DNA from: Ooceraea biroi
Taxonomy: Eukaryota > Arthropoda > Insecta > Hymenoptera > Formicidae
Length of the DNA: 64,000 bases
NCBI RefSeq assembly: GCF_003672135.1
Contig: NC_039516.1
Location: forward strand, 12,135,838 to 12,199,837
Direction: 5' to 3'
Part shown: positions 22,179 to 34,559 of the stretch, piece after piece
Position numbering within the stretch: position 1 is the first letter of the stretch
Layout: every line of letters starts with the position of its first letter
The notes under the pieces: generated by a model
What the model was told of the DNA's origin: nothing
Seen by the model: only the letters and a program-made list of their open reading frames with translations
Database searches by the model: none
Made by a program: the position numbers and the translations under genes

Positions 22179-24240
22179 TTTCCCTTGTGACTTGACTCGA
22201 TCTTTCCGACGCGACGCGACGGTAATAATGATCCTGACGATAAAGACGAAGGAGGAATTAATGCAACTTTAAGATGTAAAGGAAAATCCAAATACTAAGA
22301 ATAAAGATGTACAATAACAGCACGAGTCGACTTGCGTTACAAACATATTTTTCTTGCAACAAATACCTCGTTTCTTTGTATAAAAAATAGGCAAATCGTG
22401 CTGTAGTTGCATTATTCCAGACTCGAAATTGTCATTTTGTTATACAATATTAAACAATAAAACAATTCACCTTCTCTTATACCACTTGCAACCTTACTGC
22501 GGTAGAGCCGCGACTAACTGATTTACTCGTCGATCACGGAGATGATGAAGGTGCGGAAGGACAATTTGATCCCACCATGCACGACCTTCAAATTTCCCAC
22601 TTGAAATCGCCTACGCACGACCCTGATTATTTCTCAAGGTGCTCGATCAACTTCGCTTACATATTTATAACGCGTTTGTATGCACGGCCATAAACGTATA
22701 ATTTGAAATTTCTGAAAAAACGTATGTTGGTGTGCCACAAAGTGGATCTTCCTCTTTGACTCGCAATTTCTTGGCATACGACATTCCATATACGCTGACA
22801 ACACAATACGTCACTCCAAACAGGCATGAGTAATCACGCTGCAGCTTCCTATTTGGAGTCGTACGACTCCGATGAATCCGCTTGCGCGCCAAAGATGGAC
22901 CTCTATGCGTGTGTGTTTGATGCTAGCTACGCGACGTGATTCGAGTAAACTGTAGCATGAATTTAACGCTTGACTGCAAATATGATACGGTATGTTCTTT
23001 CTCTGCTCAACAGCTTCTTAGTCGTCACATTTTGTAAAATTTGTAATCGCGCTGATCGAGAATGCACAAAGTGGACAAAGTAGGCTAGAGACGTGCGTCA
23101 CATATGCAAATGTTGTGAATAAAATGCTGAGATAATGAGTCGATATCATTGTTTAGTAATCATCTCCGTTTTATTATATGTGTTATGATTCGTATCTTAA
23201 TTTCAAAGACATTTATTTGCGTGTTTAAATTCTTTCATTGATGCTCATTAATGTCAATCTTGATGAACGCTGATTTATTCCAAAAAGGGAGACTATTTCA
23301 AAGTAATTTCGTGAAGAAATGTTGCTTCAGAATCTCAGTAGCTCAGCGTTACGTATGCTTGCAAAATTAAATGTACAAACAAGTATTATAAAATCGACAT
23401 TATGTATTTAAGAAACTGTTTAAATACACGCACGCGCATATATATATATATATATATATATGTTTAAATAAAACAAAATATATAGTAGCAATCATACGGA
23501 ACATTTATCTATATACATGATGATCCATCAGAAAACGAAATAGCCAAATAATTCTTCAAATTTAAATATATGTCAAACAGAATATACCTTGAAAAAGATT
23601 CTAGAGATATCTCTCCAAGCATCCAACTTAATGACAGTATCAGAAAGTTATAAAGACATGGCGAAAGCTGAAAAAATGAATCTTAAGATTCCTTCTTGTA
23701 AAATGGCTGTAAAATGGAAATTTACATAAGCATGACTGTATCTTCAAGTGCAAGTTATTCAGTGCAAGGTATCTCGTTTCAGTCGTTTCTGATAGATCAC
23801 GTGCCACGTGCCACATATATATCATATATGCTATACACACGCTGTATGTAATCTCGTTATTGCTATCGTGTCTATACATGACGAACATGACAAGTTGAAA
23901 ATTACTCGCGTTTGCGTGTGTTTGCTCTGTTCGCTCTAATGGTATTCGCATAGAGACTACGTACATAATAAATATATTTTATCTCTTTTAGTGGAAATAT
24001 CCTCGTATTTAACTCTCGTAGCGTCATTGCTTTGCGTCGCTGAATCCAATTTTAAAACAATGAAATTATTAGTGATAGTGATATTGCATAGGGTGCAAAG
24101 TACTATGCGTATCATAATTACTATGAAATTAAATAAAAAGATTACATATTTATATATAGCGAGATATTTGAACCACTACACATTGTCACATTGTCCGTAT
24201 GAGATTATAGTCCATAGATATCCCAGTTTGCCTTGGTCTT
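22179..24240. other. intergenic: EGF-type gene promoter side and PAIP1 3' side
   Basis: No gene was recognised. The stretch should include the promoter of the EGF-type gene and the 3' untranslated region of PAIP1. It contains an (AT)n run at 23438-23461 and repeated GTGCCAC motifs with a CACGTG core near 23805-23816. Confidence 0.5.
23438..23461. repeat. (AT)n microsatellite
   Basis: An uninterrupted AT run of 12 units. Confidence 0.9.
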
Positions 24241-26326
24241 TTATTTCGACTTGTCTTTTAAAAACTCTTCATAAGCAGTTGCAATTTCGTCGTCGTAATT
24301 GTCGTCCACAGAAGTGTCTTCAGACGTTCTGTGCAATTACAACAATATATTAATATAATATATTAATATAATATATTAATATAATATAGCAATATCGCAG
24401 CAATACCATTAATATCTCGTGATAGCGTATATGAAAATTTCACTTTCATTCAAACTTACTCTTGATCATCTGGCTCTACCCTTATGTGATCTTGAAGAAA
24501 CTGACTTTCTTCCGCGGATAAAATTTCGCCATCAGGACCGTACATTACTGGTAGATTGAGCGAGTGGTCTACTTGACGGGCTAGTGCAATGCCCGTTTCA
24601 GAGAAATCACGTGTGGATGCGCTTGGTTGCTCCGACTGTTGTTGAACGTCACTCGACGATACGTTATTCGTCTCAGAGGAGGTACACCTAGCACTTCTTC
24701 CCCAATCCTTCCGTAATTCGTGGACACTGTTTACCATATTGCCTACATGCGTGTCAACTTGTCCATTATTCACCAGTTCCGTTAATGCACGCATCATATT
24801 TTCCATTTCTTCTTTCCTGTGCTCGTCCTTTTCCAATATACGGCCTGCCAGCTGCGATACGTGCAGTCGGATGAATCCGAGACTCAAGAAGGATCACCGT
24901 GTAATCATTCGTGGGATGTGACTTACCTTGAGCGCTTGGCATATATGTTTTACCGAGTTTGACGCTGGTTTTAGCAATACTTTACTGATAAACCGTACCA
25001 AAAGTTCTCCTATAAGAAAAGCGTAAGGTTCATCCATCTGAGCGACCAACTCGGATAAAAACAGTATCAGTCCATTGCACTTCTTTTGGTCGCGTTGACC
25101 CTCGTTCTGCCAATTCAGTTCTTGTAATCGAGTCTTAAGCTTACATCTAACAATCCGTAACAATATATCGTTAATGACGATAACAAGTCGACGACTCGAA
25201 ATCATTTTCAGATGAAACATTTGGACTTACTGATAATACAACATCTCCCTGTACATCACTCTATCTGTGACCGTTTTTGCGCTAGTATCGAGATACTTGC
25301 AGAACCGGGCTCCATTGTATAAAAAATTACTTTCAGTCATAGCCTGCAATCAAGGATAACGATAGTCTATACGACACACCGATCGTCAACTGGAGTCAGT
25401 GTGCACGTTCGTTGATTCTCGTTGATAAAAAATCAATTTTTGTTCCTTTACCGATTCCATTACGGTTGCTATAACTTGCTGGCAACGCACATTTTCGTCC
25501 AATCTAAGTCTGTTCACGAATGGCGGGACCAAGATAGTAAATTCAGCAGGACTCATGATTAAAGTCTTGATGATACTTTCCAAATGTTTAAAAATCTCGT
25601 AATTGTAAGCTTCTTCTTCTTCGTTCCCCTCCTTTTTCCAATGAAAATATTAACGACACGTAGGACAATCTCCTATGGTGAAAAGAGCACAGTCGTGTTA
25701 CCTTGTTGTTGTCCCAATAATCTTGGCTTTCACTATTGTAGTCGTCGTAATGATCGTAATTTGCAATCTCCGAGTGTTGTTGCGCGTTGTATTGCTGAGC
25801 GGCATCTTGGCAAACGTGATTTTCCATTAGGATTTGAGAAACATATACATTTGGTGGTGTTTCACGAGCGATTCTGATTCGATCTTGTACAGAGCTCTTT
25901 GGAATCGTGAATTGCTATGGACAAACCGTTAGATCGAGAGAGTTATCAATGCGATCGTATAGTTTGACAATATTTCATTCGACGCTGTAACGCGAATCGC
26001 TTACCGGGATCTGTGATGAAGACTGTAACTGTTGTATGTATCTTGGGACAAATTCTGCCGCTTGTGGTGACAACAAGGACTTTTTCTCTTCCAGACTGTC
26101 GGCATTTAATGAGGAAACGGATCCTATGTACATACAAAAAGTATCTTGACAGTGCCTTGATTCTCAGGAAATTTGCAGTTGTTGTCAACTAACCTGCGCT
26201 AGAATGATTACTGGATGCAGCATGAGGTCGCCTGAGTTCTTTGCTGTCGTGCTGTAACCACGCGCGACTTCCACGGCCTACGCCCTGTTTCGCCGGCTCT
26301 TGTTTGTCCCTTTCGAGAGGATCCAT
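24241..26326 (-). CDS. Paip1: polyadenylate-binding protein-interacting protein 1
   Basis: PAIP1 links poly(A)-binding protein to the eIF4A/eIF3 machinery and stimulates cap-dependent translation in the cytoplasm. Exons in transcript order are 26326-26194, 26123-26005, 25914-25702, 25631-25452, 25343-25231, 25146-24927, 24851-24460 and 24328-24241; all phases match, total 1458 bases, 485 residues against about 479 in human. Residues 61-72 (LLSPQAAEFVPR) form a PAM2 motif for PABP binding. The MIF4G domain spans about 156-370, with FLYNGARFCKYLD and LILFLSELVAQMD. The C-terminus is acidic (EIATAYEEFLKDKSK), equivalent to the PAM1 tail. Exon 7 was started at 24851 because only that acceptor keeps the MIF4G frame in phase 0; the open frame upstream of it is intronic. 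Confidence 0.93.
24349..24388. repeat. 13-bp tandem repeat, 3 copies
   Basis: TATTAATATAATA is repeated three times in the last PAIP1 intron, next to the AG of exon 8. Confidence 0.85.
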
Positions 26327-26336
26327 CCTCTCCACA

Positions 26337-26369
26337 GAGCTGTCGCAGAGCTGTCGCAGAGCTGTCGGC
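26337..26369. repeat. 12-bp tandem repeat upstream of PAIP1 start
   Basis: AGCTGTCGCAG is repeated about 2.6 times directly upstream of the PAIP1 ATG, probably in its 5' untranslated region. Confidence 0.6.
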
Positions 26370-26870
26370 CTGCCGAGAGGAAGACTCGGTTCAATCGAAA
26401 TCGGGCGATATCGCTCTCAATGTCTCGTGACAACTCGAGATCACGCTCGTCCACGTCTCGTCTGCCTCTTCCTCTTTCTCTCGATCGCACTTTATTTCTC
26501 TTTGTCGACACCGCAATAATGTACGGGATATATTCGTTGTCGTCGCACCAATTTCTTAGCACTTGAAATAAAATAGATATTTTCAAGAAAGAGAGAAAAT
26601 GAGAAAGAATGATAGTCGAGTTCGACTAGTTCCCGTAAATTCTCTTCTTTTCAATATCGTTTCAGATCTATCCGTGAATTAAATCGAATGTACTACCTTG
26701 GCAATAAAAATTTCCGCGATTCACAGAGTTGAGCCGTCCTATGCGAAAATAAAGCCCGCTTTGATCCTACGTGAATTCGTATCATTTGAAAATAAAACCA
26801 CTCCTTCCCCCTCGTACTCCGCGATCCGCCGTTAAATCAGGTTACTATCTTATTTTTCTGTCAAAAACAA

Positions 26871-27090
26871 CGAGGACTCGTAGCGGAGTTTCGTGGAATG
26901 AACTCTCGATAATTTGCGCGCAAACACGGGGCTGTGGCGACATCTGTCAGAATGTTCGAAACTACCTAGCCGGGTTTAACTCAACGTCCGCAGCTCTGCA
27001 ACTCGCTCGATAAGTGTCAGCGCCTGTAGAATAGCAACCCTGCTGGCGAGTAAAAAAACTTGGTTCCAAACTCTGCCGCTACGAGACTCC
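26871..27090. mobile_element. possible inverted-repeat element, related to 15601-15959
   Basis: GAGGACTCGTAGCGG at 26871-26885 is mirrored at 27076-27090, whose reverse complement reads GGAGTCTCGTAGCGG. The CTCGTAGCGG core is shared, as it is (with C/T variation) with the ends of the element at 15601. The interior is non-coding. Ends are not defined, so this is a tentative call. Confidence 0.35.
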
Positions 27091-30000
27091 GTAGAACGAG
27101 ATAACAACCAACAACGAGTCGACGTCACTCGGCTGCTCGGCATCCAGTCAGAGACGGAGTTTTCCCGAATTTTCTCACGTGTTACAACTTGCGGATTAAA
27201 CAAAACTTTGATCTTCAAATAGGGGCGACTTGAAAGATTAATAAACCTGCGTTCTGTAGTGCATGTAGCAAAACCGTATTCCTTGTTTCCCGAATCTTCT
27301 TTAAAGCTCGTGTACATTTCTGCAGCAATGTCGTTCACCGACGAAACGTAATTGTAGAATTTGCATATTTTCACGAGCGCTTTGATCGTGAACGTTACCA
27401 TTTCGTGGATATACACACTCGAGTACCAATGAGATCGTACACGAGAAACGAGCGCAAACGAGCGTTTGAGCGATATAGAATAGCCAGAATTGTCATTAAG
27501 CCCCGTGGATGGTTTCCCATCGGGACCCGTGGGATTTCCCGGCTGCGTACCACGTACACACGAGGGTGTGTGCGCGCGTGCGTGTGTGTAGCACGTGTGT
27601 CGCTGTGCCTCGATTCCCCTGATTCTTATATCGATCCGACAGATCTGATATCATCCAGCGTTATCCCTTGGGCTCTCACTCATCTGCCGACAAAAGAGCA
27701 TCTGTGCGAGCCGATCCGTAATGCTCTCGCAACCTGTTCACAAGTAGCTTGCCCTACGCACAGCATGAATTCATTATCAGTCTAGTATAAACATATTGCC
27801 CGTATGAATGGGGGTGCCGTCAGTCAAGGAACGAGCAGAGCTGCGTTTTTGACCCCGAGACTAAGTTTACGGTGTCATCTTCCGTCCGTGAGTAACACGC
27901 GGTGGTAATGATGACGGATGTGACGAGAAAGCATTGAACGCGCGCGTTTACGATGCAATAGATCGTTGTCGCAACTTGTACAATTCTCCAAGTGATAGTG
28001 CAATGAATCGGCTGTGGAGACGCAGTTATTTTTATCGTAGGCTTCAACCTTGCTGCACCTGTACGCGCGTGTAGCGCACGTGTGTGGTCAATCCCGACTC
28101 TTGACTGTGTATGCAGGACTGCGGTGGCAGGTGACGGCGTGTTGTGAGCTGCATAATGAATAATGCGAAAGCCGAACCACAAGCCGTTCCTGTCCTTCCA
28201 CTTGGCTGACTGAATGACAGCCAGTCTAGGAAAAACCACTGATTGGCTGTACATACCCCCGGCTCTCGTGCTTGTCACATCTCGCGTGTGTGTCTGTGTC
28301 TGTGTCTACCTGCGATCGAAATCAAGCTGCACGGCGAGACTTGATTTTCGTATTTCTGGGACACGCTATCGGAGGGCGAATTCGACGATGGGTGGTTTTG
28401 CGAGTTGCCGTTTCGCCAACGCTTGCACGTGGAAATGTCGTCCGATTCACCGGAGCTTGCATCGACAATTAGCTGTGACGCGTACATACGTGCGTCAATG
28501 GAGCCGCGAGCGTAACATTTTCAATGTTTCGTCTTAAGAAACATCACCGCTTTTACGGAGCTTTCGCGCGAGTTTCAGGTCGACCGTGTCCGATCGGAGA
28601 GGGTGCGAAAGCGCTGGGATTTTACGAGCTGATCCCACTCGATCTACTAGTGGTAGCACTCGAAAGACATCTCTAATGGGAACGAGCTCGCGGGACGAGC
28701 TACCCCTTCGTCCTGAATTGAAGCAGTTTTTTTTTCTTTTCCTTTTTAATAATGTAAAAAAACGGTTGTACATTTATCGATATCTTTTGCTTGGAAATAT
28801 GCGAGATGAGATGACAATATCACATTGCGGATCCAATAATGAGGTACGCCATTTTTGATATCCATCTCGATCGTCACTTTGACAATAGATAAAAGTGATT
28901 CTCCGGGAAGGTTTCGCGCAAAAGTCTTCTTCCGGATCTGCATACCATCGCGCTCTCCGTTTCCTAGAACACTCCTTGCACGCAAATTGGGGTCAACGTG
29001 AATACTTAATGCGAAACTGTGGTCGAGCAGGAGTCAAGGTGCAGTGATGGGAGGCAGAGAGGAAAAGGCCGTTTGCCGTTCGCCCGGCGTGCCAACTTAG
29101 TTAGGCTGTCTAATCAAACGACTTCACACGGTACATCAGCGACGATGTATGCAAAACGGTTTCTCTCGTTTGCGAGAACGATGCAGGTTTTTTTCTGAAA
29201 ATCATTGATCCGACAGGATATTCGACTTATCGATGGAACGAACAACAAAGTTTCCTTTTAGAGATTAAGTACGTCGGAACGTAATGTCGGAAAGATTAAA
29301 TTAGTCATTATCTTTTTCTTGAATTTCGTTCACGTTTCTATTATTCTTGTCAAACGATACGACGACGCGACGTTATGAGATTGTTATTAATATTTATCCT
29401 AGGATTGGGTACATGCGAATAGACGCGCTACGTATTCTAGCCTCCCACGAAGATTTCGTTGCAACATTCTCGTTAAAAATGCAACATCTTTCTTCGTTAC
29501 TTTTATTTCTCTGAGTTCTGACCATATCATCCCAACGAACACAAATACGCGGACATTAAAAATGCTAAATTAACGCAGTGCTTTAAAAAATTCAGTTTTC
29601 ATGCGGTGCATTTTCCCCAAGTTACATGTACCTGTGTACCTGTACGCGAGTTTAAGCAAAAGTACAAACAGCAACAAATTATCACGCATAAACACAGAGT
29701 TTTGGCTATAATTTATAACAATACATATATCGAGCGTCTCTCATTTGTCGCATCGTTTAATCGTAATTGGAAAAGATGCTTGAAGCAAAGATTCACACGC
29801 GTGACGTAGTAGTGGCGGTCATGGCGAAACCGCGCAGTGCCGGGTGTAATCGTGAAGATGACGCTTATCCTCTAATACAACATTCCGGCCATCCTCGCCA
29901 TCGTGGTCACCGCAGTCGCATTAGTTAGGACTAACAACGCTGGCGGACAATCAAGAGCTGATGGGCCATGATTCGCTATGATAATGAACCATGAATATCG

Positions 30001-31881
30001 CATGAGGCGAGCGAGCTGGGGACGCCAACTCCTCGCTTCGCTCGCTAGGCTCCATACCCGTAGCCAATGGTCGGGGTTAAAGGGAACTGAGGTGGGAATA
30101 TGAAGGGATGGGCCTCTGCGAGAGCGAGACAGAGAGAGGCTATCGATGCGCGGTAATGCCTCTGTTGACGCTCGGATTAAAGTCCTTTTCGACACACGCG
30201 GTCATGTCACTTCCATGTGAGCGCTGTGGAGAGAGAGAAGTATCATTACCAATAATTCTCCGAATAAATAAAAATCTGTTTGACGCATCGATTGAATGCA
30301 CTTATATATGATGATTACGATTACAAAGAGGTTGCTAAATTGTAGTTGACGGTTATTGATCGGAGAGTCGGCAACGGAAACCCGTTTGGGTTTCAAGTTG
30401 TCGGAAATGTAATAATTATTACATTTTGCAAAAGTTTTGCGCACACGCGCACGCATTACATTATTAATAGATAGCGCGTACGTTGCTCTCTCCGTGTGTG
30501 TGGCAGCATCCTGGTTACTCGGATCGGAATAATATCACGTTGTTCCGGTCACGAGATCTGCGATCTCGAAGCTCTTTGAGACCACAAATCCAAGGGACAA
30601 ACGTTTCTGATTTACGGCGTCGAGCCTCGGCTTTTGCTCCTTCATTATTGATCGTTCGTTTATGTTCACCCCGATGCCGGACAAGTTCGAGATATACTCG
30701 CGGCCACAAACGGACGAAAAATTGAAGACCGTGCGCGAAAGGAGGGCGAGTGCTAAATAAAATAACGCTCGGCCAGCGGAGAAGAAGTAAAGGAGGAGAA
30801 AAATAAGGGTCAGGAAAGAGCAGCCAGCGAAAAAGAGACAGAGAAACGGCAAAACGTAGATGGTGAGGAAAAAGGAGACGGAATACGTTTACATGCGCAT
30901 GTGTTTTTGCGGAGCTGGCGGCGTGAGCATAAGTACCTATCTATTTACGAGGTTCAAGAGACACCACGGGCGCAGAAACAACATTCGCGTAGAAACCACG
31001 TTCGCAGCGAATGGTTATACGGAAATTCAAACAAGTCAGCTATGCAGATCCAAATGTTTCTTTCTGTTTTTCGCATTTCATCAACCGCACATCGATTCGT
31101 TACATCGATTATCGCTGCGCCCTTCTGATCAGCAACAAACCAACGAAAAACCAACGTATTTTATCTCGACATTTTTCGCAAAGTATCAAAGGCTGGTGGT
31201 ATCACGCGCATGAAGGTAAATGTGCTTACAGTGCAGATTTTTACTCGGGAATTTTGTAAATTTAACGCCATATAACGCACACAGTGCGCTATGACGGAAA
31301 CCGTAACCTACTACGATATTCAATGTTATTAAGCCGTCGATTGTCACGTCAAAATTGCTACGAATTACAACGCTAAGCCATCAATTTATTATCTTGTAAA
31401 CGTCAATCGGTCAAAACAAGCCTTTATCTCCTTTTGTTTCATGAGTTTGTTTAACATTAGAATAATTAGATTATTCGACATTAGTGCCTTTTTATTTCAT
31501 TTTACCACTCTCATCTTTTCGATCTACGAATTTAGGCCAATTTCATTTAATAAAATAATTAATTGAGTCATTCTCGACTCTTTCGACTCGGACATTTCGT
31601 GAAAGCGATTCGTGATTTGAGAGATTGGCTTTGTAAATGAGGAACTCGAGCAATTTTTTGATAAATGTGGATTGGTCCTCGGATCGCAAAGAGATTGCCG
31701 GCTCCTCTCATCGGCAGCTCTACGATGATCTACTCGTGAGCTAACGGCGAGAGAAAAGCGCGTGGCGGGGGGTGGCGCGGCTCGGTGGTGGAATCGCGAG
31801 GATCGCTCTGCGGGAGAAAAAGGGGAAAGAAGTAGCCGGCCACGGAATATGCGTGCACGCGATGCAAAGGGGCTGGCGCTC

Positions 31882-32048
31882 TATAAGCACTGTGCCACTG
31901 TTTCAGCCGCCGTTTTCGAGCAGCGCGAAGCCGAATGACTGAGCGAGGGTGCGGGCCCGCGTGGCCCGCATTGGCTGTTGAATTATATATGAATGGAGCG
32001 TAAGGGCTGTTGCCTAGCAACCGCATACACCGCGCTAAGACAAAATGG
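31882..32048 (+). promoter_or_regulatory. candidate promoter with inverted CCAAT box and RFX X-box
   Basis: A GC-rich patch contains TATAAG (31882-31887), an ATTGG inverted CCAAT box (31970-31974) and GTTGCCTAGCAACC at 32009-32022. The last is a near-perfect RFX X-box palindrome. ATG at 32045 follows in a strong context (ACAAAATGG) and opens a 110-codon frame, MEKHAASAFLSQQ..., without recognised homology. The motifs are seen directly; transcription is inferred. Confidence 0.4.
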
Positions 32049-32377
32049 AGAAGCACGCAGCATCCGCGTTCCTCTCCCAACAATTTCTCTTTCTCTCTAA
32101 TGTCCAAACCGTTTTTTCTCACTCGTATATTCGCGATCTCGAAGGTTTCGACTATGCTGATGGATTATCGAGTTGTCAAATCAATGATAAAAGGTCAATT
32201 CGCAAACGACAGTGCGTCCCTCAATCAGAGATCCCTCAATTTAACGATGAGAGATACAAATTTTCGCGGAATGAATATACTGTACAATTTAGAAAATGTC
32301 TTTTCATATGCGTTCCATTTTGTTTTTTATTGCAAAATTATTCTAATAAGGATGAGACGTTAAAACTTTCCCTTTAG
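32045..32377 (+). CDS. hypothetical open frame downstream of X-box
   Basis: I do not recognise it. It is 110 codons, ATG context ACAAAATGG, and begins MEKHAASAFLSQQFLFLS. The second half is AT-rich and compositionally like non-coding DNA, so only the first 20-40 codons, if any, may be real, perhaps as a first exon. Included because of the promoter-like patch just upstream. Confidence 0.12.
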   Translation: MEKHAASAFLSQQFLFLSNVQTVFSHSYIRDLEGFDYADGLSSCQINDKRSIRKRQCVPQSEIPQFNDERYKFSRNEYTVQFRKCLFICVPFCFLLQNYSNKDETLKLSL

Positions 32378-34207
32378 CCGTATGCGTCTTTTCTTATTTC
32401 AAATAGAGAAAAAGAGAATTTAATCATTAGGAAAAGTATTTTCTGTCGTGTCCTCATTTGATTAGGATGTACGTGAGTGAATTTCATTTCGTCCCTAAAT
32501 AGCTAAATGCAATCTGAATCTCGCTTTAATTCGATACATGCTGGTTATCCCAAACGACTTGGTACAACTAAAAGAATAATTTACCCACGGTAAGTTGGCA
32601 AGTTCGTATTTCGCAGCAAAAGTACTCGCAACGCACCAGTCTCCTCCTATATTAACGCACATTGTGCGCTCTTTTTTGCGTCCGCTATTTCTGCTGTTTT
32701 ACGTGCGTGAGTATTAAGCTGATAAGTAGACGTATATTTGACGGGAGCAATGCGCCTCCATTAGCAAGCACTACGCCCGATCTCTCCAACCCCTCTTCCC
32801 CACACTCCGCTCCAACCATTATATCTGAAGTTCCTATATAGTGCAGGATGAACCACACGCGCACACACACCGGTACCATCATTATGTCGAAAGTGTGCAT
32901 TATTCGGCGCTCTTTTCTTCGACATACACTTAATCAATCTAAAGCTTTTACGCTCTGGTGCGTGTATGTGATTTGCTTTCACCTGATTTACTTGCTGCTC
33001 GTTTCTCACATTTGTCATCAAGGACTCATTAAATATTCTTTATCGGCTATGCACGTTCGTTGTTTGGTGTAAATCTGCGGTTTCAATGGAGCACCGCCGT
33101 CACAAAGTGACGCTCGTTTTTTTCGAGAAGGACATTGTCCTTTTACGTCTTCTTCTCCGTAATCCATTTCAACTGGATTTTTCTCGCAACCTTTTTCACC
33201 CACCCAGATCACATCGCAGATCAGCGCTGCTTCCTGGTGACACGCATCAGAGTAGCCAGAGTCCCACACGGCCAAGCCGATCATCTCAAATTACAAAGAG
33301 TATCGGAAACGGATTTATTTCGGCGCCCTTTTCTATTCTATTATGGATTTAATAGTATATAATGTCAGATACGAAGCATTTTCCTGATACGCTTGTCCGA
33401 CTGAATCTATAAAATACCCTCTGTGTGGAGGACATGTATATATGTATATATATACGTCGTAATAATCCCTGTATAAGAAGATTGAGAGAATATTATATAC
33501 GCATTCAGAGATACACGTAAAATATATGCATGCAAATACACGTGTCTGGAGGCCCCATATGCTTGACATGTTCCTTTAAACGCGGTATACCCTACGCGGT
33601 ACGCCAACGTTGCTTTACTCAAAATTTCATTCGATACTTTTTAACAATATTCTGCCAATAATCACGATCACGCGCAAGTAGATTTGCTTCCGGAGGATCC
33701 GGTAACGTGTAGTCAAATCAATCAAAGCCAGAATTACGCGGATATCTGTTACGAGAGGAAACATCCGGTCTGAAGCATGCAGTCAGATTAAAAGGGTAAT
33801 AATCAAATATGGTACACTTAATTCTACTGTATATCCCCCCCAGATAATTCCATGGAAAATACATTTCTCCCCCAATCTGAAGACCCCATCCGGGCTGTTA
33901 AATATAATCTGGTACCGCGTTTGTTACTTCTTACTCTTCCATCTCCTCCTCGCAATATTCCGAGTTCCCAGTTTCCTCGCGTAGGCTTTGTAGGCGCAGA
34001 ACAAGGGGTTAACCTCCTGCATTATTCAGCCGTTCATTATATATGAATAAATTTTCGAGTAATGCCGAGATAAAGCTGCCAAGTTTTAGCTACCTGCCCC
34101 GCTTGAATATTTAGGAGACACTGTCACGCAGTACCCCGTTATGCTCGGTCTTCTTCTTAACTTTCCCACAGATTCATATATATACATACTCATATATATA
34201 CATATTA

Positions 34208-34559
34208 TATATAAGGTGTTCTGCGTCAATAGATACTTTTCCGACAGCTCGACCGAAAACGTCCGAAAACGGCGAGATGCGATATCATCCGTTGGATTCA
34301 CGAGAGAGCATGATGCACGGTGCAGAGAAACGGCGCAGAGAGACCACACGGAGTCGATAATTTGTTACTCTCGACTAATTGAACGTGATAACGGGGCTAG
34401 CAGAGACGGAGGTCAATAGGAATTTCCAGCGTTCGTCGACGAGAATCAAAGCGAGGTACTCAATTGTGCAGAGAGAGAGAGAGACGATCGGCCAAGATCG
34501 AACCAAGAAGACGAGTGCAAGTCGAGAGGGATCCCACGCGAGGACTCGAGGAGAGACAG
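34208..34559 (+). promoter_or_regulatory. candidate TATA promoter and non-coding first exon
   Basis: TATATAAG at 34208-34215 is followed by about 340 bases of GA-rich, CpG-containing sequence that reaches CAG|GTAAAA at 34557-34564, a plausible donor. No partner exon could be assigned, so this may be an untranslated first exon of an unseen or non-coding transcript, or chance. Confidence 0.25.

Larger units (their letters stand above)
26327..32000. other. intergenic, upstream of PAIP1
   Basis: No conserved gene was recognised. The left end should hold the PAIP1 promoter. An inverted motif pair related to the element at 15601 lies at 26871-27090. The stretches around 28560-28720 and 30500-30850 are somewhat GC-richer with open frames on both strands, but none shows a known domain or a convincing exon structure. 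Confidence 0.5.

Noticed and set aside
24852..24887. Upstream extension of PAIP1 exon 7 (LGFIRLHVSQ)
   Set aside because: No acceptor in the needed phase; the AG at 24853-24852 gives the correct MIF4G frame.
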